Shown in pieces: positions 17,142-25,774 of a stretch of 64,000 nt of DNA. Position numbers and translations under genes: made by a program. Source of the DNA: Clostridiales bacterium (GTDB taxonomy: Bacteria; Bacillota; Clostridia; Oscillospirales; Oscillospiraceae). Below the pieces are notes generated by a model. That model made no database searches. It saw nothing but the letters and a program-made list of their open reading frames with translations, and had not been told where the DNA came from. Position 1 is the first letter of the stretch; every line of letters begins with the position of its first letter. Location of the stretch: assembly GCA_019415645.1 (NCBI GenBank), contig DXYV01000003.1, forward strand, positions 82,804-146,803, given 5' to 3'.

Positions 17142-20100
17142 ATGAAGAAACGTGTGCTGAGCATCCTGACCGCTCTGGCCCTGACCCTGGGCCTGTGTAC
17201 GCCCCTGGGCGGGCTGATGCCGGAGGCAAAGGCGGCGGAGATCGTAGACGACGGAACCTGCGGCGCGAATGCGACCTGGACATTGGACAGTAATGGTACG
17301 CTGACGGTCAGCGGCGAAGGGGATATGTACTTTTACGGGACGGACAGTAATGGAAACTTTGTCATGCCTTCGAACATCAGCCTCGAGTATATCGGCTGGA
17401 ACGATTATCGGGATAGAATTCGGTCGGTGGTCATCGGGGAAGGTATCACGAGTGTATGCATGTTCGCGTTCGAGTCCTGCACCAACCTAACCTCGGTCTC
17501 GCTGCCCCAAAGCCTGGTCGATCTGGACGGCTTCCGATACTGCACAAGTCTCACCAAGATTGTGATCCCCGACGGGGTGAAGTATATTCATAACAGCGCC
17601 TTTAAGGGAACCGGGCTGGAGAGCGTGTATCTTCCAGACAGAGTGATTGAGATTGAACCGTCTGTGTTTGAGGACTGCACTTCGTTGAAAACCGTCAGAA
17701 TGCCTTCCTCTGTGGAGGTTATGTCGTGGTCTGTCTTTGAAGGGTGCACGAACCTGACCAGCGTGACACTCCCGGAAGGGGTGACCAGACTGGACAACAC
17801 ATTTCGCGGCTGTTCCAGTCTGAAGAGCGTCAATGTTCCTCTGAGCGTGACATATATGTACGAGGCGTTTTATCAGTCAGGAGTCGAGGATATTTACTAT
17901 GCCGGTACGCAGGAGCAGTGGGATGCCATCCGGAAGGCTGGTTTGTCTATGAGCGATAAGATCGTGATCCATTACAATTCCCAGAGCCCTGACCAGCCGG
18001 AAGAAAGACCACAGAACAGCACCATCCCCACCCCCGTTCTGGAGCGCGCGGAGTACATCAACGGCGCGGTGGAAGTGGAGTGGACCACGCCGCTGGCGCT
18101 CCCCGACGCCCCCCACACCGTGGACGGCTTCTATATCCTGCGCAAAACGGACGGCGGAAGCTATGAGCGCGTCGCCACGGTCCCGACCAATCTTCTCTTT
18201 GGGACCTACCGGGATGCCAGCGTCACGGAGGGCCAGACCTACACCTATACCGTCCAGGCCTATTATCAGGACCAGGCCGGCGGCTACGACGCCGCGGGCC
18301 TGACCGTGAAGGCGGAGGACCCGGCCGGGGTCAGCGACGACCTGTTCTATGAGATCGTGGACGGCCACGTGGTGATCACAGACTGCCGGGAGACCGCGGC
18401 CCAGGTGGTCATTCCGGCCCAGATCGAGGGCTGTCCGGTGACCCATATCGGCCCGTCCGCGTTCAAAGACTGCAAGAACCTGACCAGCGTGACCCTGCCC
18501 GACTGCCTGACCGTGGTGGGCGATTACGCCTTTGACAACTGCACCGCGCTGACCTCCATCGACCTGACCCATGTCGCCAGTATCGGCAAGAGCGCCTTCG
18601 CCTGGTGCAGCAAGCTGGTGGACATCCGGTGCGGCCCGGACTTGGTTGAGCTGGGCGAGCACGCGCTGGAAGGCTGGAGCGGGCTTTTGACAGTGACGGG
18701 CTATGTCCGCACCCCGGCGGAGCTCCAGTGCAGCATGGAGGGCGTGAAGTTCCGCTATATCCCCTCCAACGTCACGGTGGTGAACAACGGGACCTTCGAG
18801 TACCCCGACGCCAATGGGAACACCGCCTCCTACACCTTCTATTACAACGACGGCTTTTTCTCCTATGACAACAGCAAATATCACAAGGACTTGGCCGTCA
18901 TGAGCCTGAAGCTGGCCATGGCGGGCTACTCCCGGGAGGAGCTGTACGGCGAGGACCTGGACGAGGACGACCTGCGCCGCGCCCTCAATCTCCAGCGGCT
19001 CTTCTCCGACATGGGCTTCGGCAACGCGCAGTTTGAAAACTACAATGTGGCCCTCACCGACGATTCCTCCAAAGTGGCCTATGGCTTTGCCAGCAAGCAG
19101 ATCGGCCAGGATGTGGTGGTGGCCGTGGTGCTGCGGGGCGGCGGCTACGGCGCGGAATGGGTGGACAATTTCAACGTGGGGACCAGCGGCGACCACAGGG
19201 GCTTTTCCGCCGCCGCCAAGGCCGTGCAGGCGGACCTGGAGGACTACATTGCCGGTCTGAAGGACCTGTATTCCTTCTCCGGCGACGTAAAGCTGTGGAT
19301 GACAGGGTACAGCCGCTCGGCGGCCACCTGCAACCTGCTGGCCCAGGCCATGTCCTCCCAGATCGAGAGTGACGACCTCTACGCCTACGTGTTCGCCGCG
19401 CCCAACTGCACCGCCTCCCCCAAGGCGTGCCGGGGCCTGTACACCATCATCAGCGGGGCGGATCTGGTCCCCTGTGTGCCCCTGAGCCTGTGGGGCTTTG
19501 GCCGTCACGGCACGGTGCTGACCTTCCCCTCCATTCTGCCGGAGGTCCGCAAGGACGAATTTGAGAAGCTGTCCGGCATCGACCTGGACGATGACAAACC
19601 GGTGACCTATGTGGCGCAGCCCGCCGCCATCCATATGACCATCAGCTCCCTGTGGACGAAGGTCTACACCCGCAGCATTTACTGCTCCACGTATGAGGAC
19701 CTGCTTAAGCAGACCATGAGAAAAATATTTGCGGACAAGAATCCCAACTTTTCGGGCAGGGATATGCTGCGGAATGGCGAAGCGATTTCGGCTCTGCTCC
19801 AGGTCCTGCCGATGAGTATTCCGACTGCGGTGATGCTGGACGGCATCGGCCGCGCCCACCAACCCGCTCATTACCTGGCCTGGCTGGAGGCGGGCACTCT
19901 CAACTCCATTGACGACTTTGACGCCAGCGGCAAGATGGTCAGTTTTGGCTCCAACGCCAGTGTGCAGATCAAAAATTCCGCCGATGAGATCATCGCCACC
20001 GTACGCAATAATGTTGTCACCGTCAGAGGTGCGCTGAGCGGCATTCAGGTGGAGTGTGTGGACGGTCAGACCACGCTGTTCCTCTCCGACGGGAGCTATA

Positions 20101-20873
20101 CGCTGGAGGTCTACGGCTCCGGTACGGCGGACCTCTCCATTTTGGAGTTTGCCGCCGACAGCAGCATCCGCCGGGAGGTGGCCTTCGAGGACGTCGCCCT
20201 GAAGAGCACTGTGATGGCGCTGGACATCTCTGCCGACGAGGACGGCGAAAGCTACCGCCTGGAGGACGGCGAAAGAACGATCAAGCCGACCAGCGACACC
20301 AAGACAGGGGAGAGCGAATCCGCAGGCAGTACGGGCGTGTTCACCGACGTATCGACGGGCGCCTGGTATTACGATGCGGTGCAGTGGGCGGTGGAAAACG
20401 GCGTCACCACCGGCACCTCGGCCACCACCTTCTCCCCCGACCGGCCGTGTACCCGGGGCGAGGTGGTCACGCTGATCTGGCGCGCCCTGGGTCTGGACGA
20501 CCTGAGCAGCCGCTCCACCAACAATCCCTTCCGGGACGTGCACAGCGGCGCGTACTACTACGACGCGGTCCTTTGGGCGGCGGAGAACGAAATCACCACC
20601 GGCACGGGCACGGATACCTTCTCGCCCAACGCGGTGTGCAACCGGGCCCAGGTGGTCACCTTCCTGTGGCGGACCCAGCCGATCCGCTTCACCACCAACA
20701 TAGACGGGCTGGAGCCCTTCGCTGACGTGGACCCGGACGACTACTTCTACAGCGCCGTGGTCTGGGCGGTGTCCAACGACGTTACCACCGGCACCGGCGG
20801 AAACGCCTTCTCTCCCTACCTGGCCTGCACCCGGGCCCAGGTGGTCACGTTCCTCTACCGTGATTTCGCATAA
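17142..20873 (+). CDS. secreted SLH-domain protein with BspA-like repeats and an alpha/beta-hydrolase domain
   Basis: This 1243-residue exported protein has a signal peptide at 1-32 (cleavage near 'AKA-AE'). BspA-type leucine-rich repeats ('FESCTNLTSVSLP', 'FEGCTNLTSVTLPEGV') span about 85-265, a fibronectin-III-like segment about 300-395, and more LRRs about 405-540. A lipase-like domain at about 560-850 contains 'WMTGYSRSAATCNLLAQ', whose G-Y-S-R-S is a nucleophile elbow. Three C-terminal SLH repeats (from about 1065, 1128 and 1190; 'FTDVSTGAWYYDAVQWAVENGVTTGT') should bind secondary cell-wall polymer. It is thus a wall-anchored adhesin and probable esterase. The start is ATG 17142 after GAGGAGAGAGG. 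The second 'G' of GxSxG is Ser here, so activity needs testing. Confidence 0.85.
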   Translation: MKKRVLSILTALALTLGLCTPLGGLMPEAKAAEIVDDGTCGANATWTLDSNGTLTVSGEGDMYFYGTDSNGNFVMPSNISLEYIGWNDYRDRIRSVVIGEGITSVCMFAFESCTNLTSVSLPQSLVDLDGFRYCTSLTKIVIPDGVKYIHNSAFKGTGLESVYLPDRVIEIEPSVFEDCTSLKTVRMPSSVEVMSWSVFEGCTNLTSVTLPEGVTRLDNTFRGCSSLKSVNVPLSVTYMYEAFYQSGVEDIYYAGTQEQWDAIRKAGLSMSDKIVIHYNSQSPDQPEERPQNSTIPTPVLERAEYINGAVEVEWTTPLALPDAPHTVDGFYILRKTDGGSYERVATVPTNLLFGTYRDASVTEGQTYTYTVQAYYQDQAGGYDAAGLTVKAEDPAGVSDDLFYEIVDGHVVITDCRETAAQVVIPAQIEGCPVTHIGPSAFKDCKNLTSVTLPDCLTVVGDYAFDNCTALTSIDLTHVASIGKSAFAWCSKLVDIRCGPDLVELGEHALEGWSGLLTVTGYVRTPAELQCSMEGVKFRYIPSNVTVVNNGTFEYPDANGNTASYTFYYNDGFFSYDNSKYHKDLAVMSLKLAMAGYSREELYGEDLDEDDLRRALNLQRLFSDMGFGNAQFENYNVALTDDSSKVAYGFASKQIGQDVVVAVVLRGGGYGAEWVDNFNVGTSGDHRGFSAAAKAVQADLEDYIAGLKDLYSFSGDVKLWMTGYSRSAATCNLLAQAMSSQIESDDLYAYVFAAPNCTASPKACRGLYTIISGADLVPCVPLSLWGFGRHGTVLTFPSILPEVRKDEFEKLSGIDLDDDKPVTYVAQPAAIHMTISSLWTKVYTRSIYCSTYEDLLKQTMRKIFADKNPNFSGRDMLRNGEAISALLQVLPMSIPTAVMLDGIGRAHQPAHYLAWLEAGTLNSIDDFDASGKMVSFGSNASVQIKNSADEIIATVRNNVVTVRGALSGIQVECVDGQTTLFLSDGSYTLEVYGSGTADLSILEFAADSSIRREVAFEDVALKSTVMALDISADEDGESYRLEDGERTIKPTSDTKTGESESAGSTGVFTDVSTGAWYYDAVQWAVENGVTTGTSATTFSPDRPCTRGEVVTLIWRALGLDDLSSRSTNNPFRDVHSGAYYYDAVLWAAENEITTGTGTDTFSPNAVCNRAQVVTFLWRTQPIRFTTNIDGLEPFADVDPDDYFYSAVVWAVSNDVTTGTGGNAFSPYLACTRAQVVTFLYRDFA

Positions 20874-20892
20874 CGGTGAGATAATTCGATTG

Positions 20893-20942
20893 TTCAGCCC
20901 GTGGGGCGCCGTTTATACGGCGCCCCACGGGCTGAACTTTTT
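20893..20942 (+). terminator. strong rho-independent terminator after the SLH gene
   Basis: A 20-bp perfect stem (arms 20893-20912 and 20917-20936) with a 4-base loop is followed by CTTTTTATT. This also marks the left edge of the lower-G+C segment. Confidence 0.95.
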
Positions 20943-21068
20943 ATTCTATAGGAAAGCAAAAATGTAAAAATATAAAACTTATCGCGCTTTATTGGCAATA
21001 CGGTTGAGCATCTTTGTATGCAACGAGCGGTCGTGAGGACGGATGGGTATTTGTCCTAATTTGGATTC

Positions 21069-21097
21069 TTGAAATGCGAAGAAGTGGTTGATATAAT
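21069..21097 (+). promoter_or_regulatory. sigma-A promoter of the MerR-family gene
   Basis: TTGAAA at 21069-21074, a 17-base spacer and TATAAT at 21092-21097 lie 33 bases before the start codon. This is near-consensus with standard spacing; MerR proteins usually act on 19-20 bp spacers, so this one need not be MerR-controlled. Confidence 0.75.
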
Positions 21098-21129
21098 ATT
21101 ACTAAACTGAAATAGGGGAAAGCGGGGTA

Positions 21130-22011
21130 ATGCTGGTGGGAACGACAATAGATGGACGCAAACTAATTACGATTGGCGAATTATCGGAATTGTATTCTGT
21201 CTCAAAACGTTCCCTGCGTATTTACCATGATATGGGATTGCTGGTTCCGGAATATGTCGATCATCAGACAGGATACCGCTATTATACCCCAAGACAGTTC
21301 CCGCAGTTAGAAAGCATTCTCCAGATGCGGGCCCTGGGCCTATCGCTGAATAACATTCTTGTGATTTTAAAGCAGCGAGATCTTGATACCTGTGAAATTT
21401 TATTTGGCGAACGCTTGGATGAATTGAACAAAGAAATTGCGGAGCTGACGACAGCACGAAATTCTCTTATCCGGCAGATCAATAGCTGCAAACTTTTACG
21501 GCATCCACCGACACTGGACCAAATAAATTTGGAGTATTTCCCACAGAGAAAAGGTCTGATGTTTGAGATTGAACCCTATAATTTTTTGGATTCAATTCCG
21601 GGTCAATCTCTTTGGAGTGATGCACTTGATTTGGTGCGGACCAGCTTGGTTTCAGAAGGCGTGCCGATGTCCTGTTTTCAGAAGATTTGCTGCATGATTG
21701 AACAGGATGATTTAGAACATGAAAACTGGAAGTGCAGCCGTGCTCTGATTTTAGACGACCATATAGATCGTGGGTTACCCTGGCATACAACCCTTCCGGC
21801 AGGAACATATCTTTGCGTTTATCGTAAGCATACGGCCATGGATGGCCGTCTTGAAATTGATGGCGTTAAGGAAATGTCGGAATACATTGAGAAGCACAAT
21901 TATAAAATTATCGGGCCCTATATTGGAGAAGTAATTGCTGAAGCATCTGTCTATGCCTGTAATGACCGAAATCTCTTATTACGTCAGCAGATTCAAGTAC
22001 AATATAAATGA
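21130..22011 (+). CDS. MerR-family regulator with a GyrI-like effector-binding domain
   Basis: This is a 293-residue protein. Residues about 12-80 form a MerR winged helix ('ITIGELSELYSVSKRSLRIYHDMGLLVPEYVDHQTGYRYYTPRQFPQLESILQMRALGLSL'). A Leu/Glu-rich dimerisation helix follows to about 125, then a C-terminal domain of some 160 residues that resembles GyrI/BmrR-type small-molecule binding domains ('GTYLCVYRKH...', '...IGPYIGEVIAEASVY'). It would sense an amphipathic or aromatic compound and activate a transporter or detoxification gene. The MATE exporter at 31634 is a candidate target, but no site was recognised there. It is monocistronic, with its own promoter and terminator. Confidence 0.85.
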   Translation: MLVGTTIDGRKLITIGELSELYSVSKRSLRIYHDMGLLVPEYVDHQTGYRYYTPRQFPQLESILQMRALGLSLNNILVILKQRDLDTCEILFGERLDELNKEIAELTTARNSLIRQINSCKLLRHPPTLDQINLEYFPQRKGLMFEIEPYNFLDSIPGQSLWSDALDLVRTSLVSEGVPMSCFQKICCMIEQDDLEHENWKCSRALILDDHIDRGLPWHTTLPAGTYLCVYRKHTAMDGRLEIDGVKEMSEYIEKHNYKIIGPYIGEVIAEASVYACNDRNLLLRQQIQVQYK

Positions 22012-22020
22012 GTACCTATA

Positions 22021-22062
22021 AAATTATGGCGCTACCCACTCTTGGGTAGCGCCATAATTTTG
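22021..22062 (+). terminator. rho-independent terminator after the MerR gene
   Basis: An 18-bp perfect stem (22021-22038 / 22043-22060) with a 4-base loop has A-rich and T-rich ends, so it can work in both directions. A second small inverted repeat, CCTTTCCC / GGGAAAGG (22097-22115), follows in the intergenic region. Confidence 0.85.
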
Positions 22063-22203
22063 TGGTGACAAGGTTAGCAGAAAGAGACGTAGCAAACCTT
22101 TCCCCAAGGGAAAGGCAGAGAAAAAGAGTGGAAAGAACAAATTTGAATGAGTTGCCGAAATTGAACCGTGATACAGCAGAAGGAATGTGTGCAAAATAAC
22201 ATA

Positions 22204-22232
22204 TTGACCTTCACTCAGAGTCATAGTTTATA
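22204..22232 (+). promoter_or_regulatory. promoter of the first ProC-like gene
   Basis: TTGACC at 22204-22209 with a 17-base spacer to TTTATA (22227-22232), overlapping TATATT, lies in a very AT-rich stretch. The predicted transcript start (about 22239) is too close to ATG 22246 for a leader, which supports TTG 22267 as the translation start. Confidence 0.55.
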
Positions 22233-22266
22233 TTAATATTATACAATGAATGAGAGGGCGATAACA

Positions 22267-23088
22267 TTGAAAAAACTTGGATTCATTGGAATTGGTGTTA
22301 TGGGACAGGCTCTAATGAAAGCCGCGAGCAAAACGCTCTTGCCGGAGAACATAATTATTTATGATCATACTCTGAGCAAATGTCAAACAGCAGCAAAAGA
22401 GATCGGATGCGAGATCGCTGCCTCGCCCGAGGAAATTGTGGAGAAGTCCACCCGAATTTTATTGTGTGTGCAGCCGGAGCGGGTAGAACCTCTTTTGAAG
22501 CAGTTGCTTCCAGTTTTTCAACGTCATGCCAAGGAGGGAAAGCAGAAAGTGCTCTCCTGCATCGCGGCCGGATGTGATTTGTGTCTCTACGACGAATTAT
22601 TCAGCCGGGTAGGCCTGACTGTGCCTGTGATACGGATTATGCCAAATATCCCTCTGCGCGTAGGAAAGGGCGTTCTTATTTTTGCTCGGAATGAAGCCGC
22701 GACAGACGAAGATGTGCAGGAAATGATGGATGTCTTTCGTGCGGGAGGATTGTGCGAATACACGGATGAAAAAACGCTTTTGGCGGCGACCCCCTTATTT
22801 GGCTGCTCTCCCGCTTATGTGTACATGTTTATTGAGGCGCTAGCGGACGGTGGTTCCGAAATTGGCTTGAAACGGGATATGGCTATCCGGTTGGCGGCTA
22901 TGGCGACCCTCGGTTCCGCGGCTATGGTACTGGAAAGCGGGCTGCACGTGGCACAGCTCAGGGATGAACTGGCGACCCCGGGCGGCATGACGATTACAAG
23001 TACCAATGAAATGGAGCGTATGGGTTTCCGGGGAGCTTTGATCCAGGGAGTCCTCGCTGCGTATAGGCGTTCTCTTGACATGACTTAA
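22267..23088 (+). CDS. pyrroline-5-carboxylate reductase-like protein 1
   Basis: This 273-residue protein has the ProC plan: an N-terminal NAD(P) fold ('KKLGFIGIGVMGQALMKAA'), a central 'RIMPNIPLRVGKG' matching the conserved RxMPN.P..V..G, and a C-terminal helical dimer domain with 'ATPGGMTITSTNEMERMGFRGALIQGVLAAY'. The canonical C-terminal signature is SPGGTT, so Ser and one Thr are changed (TPGGMT). Canonical ProC reduces pyrroline-5-carboxylate to proline. Given the peptide transporter alongside and a second divergent copy at 29619, another cyclic imine substrate is possible. TTG 22267 is chosen because GAGAGG lies 9 bases upstream; ATG 22246 lacks a site. Confidence 0.75.
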   Translation: MKKLGFIGIGVMGQALMKAASKTLLPENIIIYDHTLSKCQTAAKEIGCEIAASPEEIVEKSTRILLCVQPERVEPLLKQLLPVFQRHAKEGKQKVLSCIAAGCDLCLYDELFSRVGLTVPVIRIMPNIPLRVGKGVLIFARNEAATDEDVQEMMDVFRAGGLCEYTDEKTLLAATPLFGCSPAYVYMFIEALADGGSEIGLKRDMAIRLAAMATLGSAAMVLESGLHVAQLRDELATPGGMTITSTNEMERMGFRGALIQGVLAAYRRSLDMT

Positions 23089-23094
23089 TGTGCG

Positions 23095-23976
23095 ATGATG
23101 GGTGGGTTTCGGGAAAAGTTTTTGGAACGCCATCCGCAGGTGAAAGACTGGTTTTGTATTACATGCGGTTGCATGCTGTATGCCATTAGCCTAAATGGTT
23201 TCTTGGCGGACAATCAGATTGCAGCGGGCGGGTTGGCTGGCATTGCTACGGTTTTGAACTGGCTCTTTCACATGAGGCTTTCCGTTTTGCTGCTGCTTCT
23301 CAATGTCCCGCTGGTGTTGCTTGGTGTTTGGATAAAAGGATGGGGGTTTATCCGCAAGACGGTGGGCGGCTTTATCATCTATACAGCTTTTGTGGAACTG
23401 ACCTCGTATCTGCCGACGGCTACTTCAAATCCATTGGCAGCGGCTGTATTTGGCGGCGCGCTCAATGGAATCGGTGTTGCGTTGATGACAGTTGCGGACG
23501 GTTCCATCGGAGGAACCGAACTAATTGTACGAATCCTATGCAAGTGTTTTCCAAATGTAGGAGTAGGAAAGCTGTTCTTTCTTGTGGATGGAAGCGTGGT
23601 TCTCTTCTCCATCATCATGTTTCAGAATGTGGAAGTTGGACTGTACGCGATTTTGGCGCTGTACTTATGTTCCTATTTTGCAGATAAGCTCTTGGTTGGG
23701 TTCGAGCGGGGAAACCTTTGTCTGATTATTACTGCAAAAGAACCGCAGACGGTGTGTAAACCTTTGTTGCAGGAGTTAAATCTGAGTATTACTGGGATTC
23801 GGGGCATTGGTATGTTTACGGGAAAAGAACGCCACATCCTGCTGACCGCAATTCATGCCAGAGAGATTTCAAGAACAAAAGCAATGCTGGCTCATATTGA
23901 CCCGGAAAGCTTTGTGGTGATCCTGCCCGTCAGTGAAATCTTAGGGGGTAGATATAGAACAAAAAGTCATCCTTGA
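23095..23976 (+). CDS. YitT-family membrane protein
   Basis: This 293-residue protein has five or six N-terminal membrane segments, including 'ISLNGFLADNQIAAGGLAGIATVLNWLF' and 'GGALNGIGVALMTVADGSIGGTELIVRIL', which are typical of YitT/DUF161 proteins. A soluble C-terminal DUF2179 domain follows ('ITGIRGIGMFTGKERHILLTAIHAREISRTKAMLAHIDPESFVVI'). The molecular function of the family is not established; a transport role is often suggested. It starts 6 bases after the ProC-like stop and so belongs to that operon. Confidence 0.85.
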   Translation: MMGGFREKFLERHPQVKDWFCITCGCMLYAISLNGFLADNQIAAGGLAGIATVLNWLFHMRLSVLLLLLNVPLVLLGVWIKGWGFIRKTVGGFIIYTAFVELTSYLPTATSNPLAAAVFGGALNGIGVALMTVADGSIGGTELIVRILCKCFPNVGVGKLFFLVDGSVVLFSIIMFQNVEVGLYAILALYLCSYFADKLLVGFERGNLCLIITAKEPQTVCKPLLQELNLSITGIRGIGMFTGKERHILLTAIHAREISRTKAMLAHIDPESFVVILPVSEILGGRYRTKSHP

Positions 23977-24050
23977 AACCAAGACCTTCAGCGCCCGGTA
24001 ATGTTGCATGCATAGAGCCAAATATAAAAAGGAAAAGGAGAAAGTAGCAC

Positions 24051-25679
24051 ATGAAAAAAACAAAACAATTTCTGTCCCTGTTTTTGGCTGTGATCATGGC
24101 AGTTTCCATTGTTGCATGCGGTGGCCCCAGCGAAAGCGATGAGAATGTAACGCCGCCGACCGGTACGCCCGGAGCCAGCCAAAGCGAAGGAGAGGCAGCG
24201 GCTCCAGAGGGGATTGTTCCAGGTTCTGTTGTGAATTATTGTGTTCCGTCCGATATTGTCAATTACCTTCCGACCACAACGACTAGTAACCCTTCGATGA
24301 TCGTCTGCGGCGCAGTTTTTGAAGGGCTGATGTGGTATCCGCAGGGAACCGGAGAGCCGGAGCCCTGTCTCGCAGAGAGCTATGAAGTTTCTCCGGATGG
24401 CCTAACCTATACCTTCAAGTTGCGTGAAGGAGTTTACTTCACCAATGGAGAGGAATTCACCTCCGCTGATGTGGCTTACAGTTGGGAGGCACGAAAATCC
24501 TTCAATGCCAGTGAGTTTTCTAATATTGCTGGCTGGGAGTGCCCGGATGACTACACCTTTGTGGTAAACATGACTACACCGCGCGCGACCTTTATCGGTG
24601 AATTATGCGAAATTTATTGGCGGGTCGTTTCTAAAAAAGCTTATGAGGAGTATGGATTCTCAGATAATAAGGCCGCGGTAGGAACAGGACCTTACTATGT
24701 GGAGGAGTATGTACCCGGCGCATATTTGACACTGAAGGCCAATGAGAACTATTGGAACAAAGAGTATATGCCCCATATTGAGACAATCAATATGGAGATT
24801 ATCACGGATGCCAATACTGCATTCATCGCATTGCAAAGTGGAGATATCGATATGCTCCAGGGTATCGATTCCATCCAAAAATCATTGCTGGAGAGCGATG
24901 ATAGCTATACCATCTACGCCTACCCGGACACCTGCATTGACACGCTGTTTTTCAATACTTCCTGTGCTCCCTTTGACGATATTGAGGTGCGCAAAGCGCT
25001 GAGCTACCTGATTAATAAGGAAGATGTAGTGGCCGCAGCTTTTGATGGAGAAGGAGTACCATCAAACAGTATCTGGCCCAGTAACTCTTCCATGTATTGT
25101 ACCGATGAAGAAATAAGTCAATACTATACATACGATGTGGAAAAGGGCCTGCAAATTTTACAGGATGCCGGTTACGCGCCATCTGACATCAGCTTTGAAA
25201 TTTTGGCACCCAGCTCCTCCTCCAAACAGGTCGCTGCAGTGGAAAACATTCAGGCGCAGTTGATGGGTCTTGGGATGAACGTTACGATTACGACCTATGA
25301 CAGACCTACTTATATGTCCTATATCCGCGACCAGGACTATCAATGTGCAATCCATGATGTGGGCGTTACGCTCGATCAGAATAATGCATGGGCAAACAGC
25401 TTTTTGTCGGATGGGCTGAATCACTTCAACAATTTTGCCGCATCCGATCCTGAATTCCAACAGACCATCGATGACATCTGGTATGAGGCCAGTGCCTGTT
25501 CTGAGCGTGCAGATCAGGACGCTATCCTGAAGGATGGACTGTTGCTGCTCGCGGAGCACTATGCCTATCTGCCTTTGGTGGAGAAGTCCTCGTTCTATGC
25601 GGCAAACTCAGGTTTGAACGGCATGATCGTTAGCTCTGCGGCGACAATTCGCTTCTATGGATTGTACTGGGACGAGTAA
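24051..25679 (+). CDS. peptide-type ABC transporter substrate-binding lipoprotein
   Basis: This 542-residue family 5 extracellular binding protein has a lipoprotein signal 'MKKTKQFLSLFLAVIMAVSIVACGG', with the lipidated Cys at residue 23. A Ser/Gly/Pro/Glu linker follows, then the SBP_bac_5 core ('LAESYEVSPDGLTYTFKLREGVYFTNGEEFTSADVAYSWEA', '...AVGTGPYYVEEY', '...VRKALSYLINKEDVV'). It captures a di- or oligopeptide, or another family substrate such as nickel or an opine-like compound, and delivers it to the permeases encoded downstream. A UUCG hairpin separates it from the permease gene and probably keeps binding protein in excess. GGAAAAGGAG precedes ATG 24051. Confidence 0.93.
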   Translation: MKKTKQFLSLFLAVIMAVSIVACGGPSESDENVTPPTGTPGASQSEGEAAAPEGIVPGSVVNYCVPSDIVNYLPTTTTSNPSMIVCGAVFEGLMWYPQGTGEPEPCLAESYEVSPDGLTYTFKLREGVYFTNGEEFTSADVAYSWEARKSFNASEFSNIAGWECPDDYTFVVNMTTPRATFIGELCEIYWRVVSKKAYEEYGFSDNKAAVGTGPYYVEEYVPGAYLTLKANENYWNKEYMPHIETINMEIITDANTAFIALQSGDIDMLQGIDSIQKSLLESDDSYTIYAYPDTCIDTLFFNTSCAPFDDIEVRKALSYLINKEDVVAAAFDGEGVPSNSIWPSNSSMYCTDEEISQYYTYDVEKGLQILQDAGYAPSDISFEILAPSSSSKQVAAVENIQAQLMGLGMNVTITTYDRPTYMSYIRDQDYQCAIHDVGVTLDQNNAWANSFLSDGLNHFNNFAASDPEFQQTIDDIWYEASACSERADQDAILKDGLLLLAEHYAYLPLVEKSSFYAANSGLNGMIVSSAATIRFYGLYWDE

Positions 25680-25697
25680 TTCTCCAACGGGTCATTT

Positions 25698-25731
25698 AAA
25701 GGATGCCCGCCTTCGGGCGGGCATCCTTTGC
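25698..25731 (+). terminator. UUCG-tetraloop hairpin between binding protein and permease genes
   Basis: The perfect 14-bp arms AAAGGATGCCCGCC / GGCGGGCATCCTTT close on a C(TTCG)G tetraloop and end in TTT. The short T-run suggests partial termination or mRNA 3'-end protection, giving more binding protein than permease. Confidence 0.85.
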
Positions 25732-25774
25732 TTTCAAATACCAGCAGCCTTATATCAAGAAAGGAGTGAGACTG

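Noticed and set aside
17877..20543. An 888-codon open frame on the minus strand
   Set aside because: It is antisense to the SLH-protein gene, which has clear domains and a signal peptide; the antisense product has none.
22246..22266. ATG 22246 as the start of the first ProC-like gene
   Set aside because: It has no ribosome-binding site and nearly coincides with the predicted transcript start; TTG 22267 has GAGAGG at good spacing and gives the normal ProC N-terminus.
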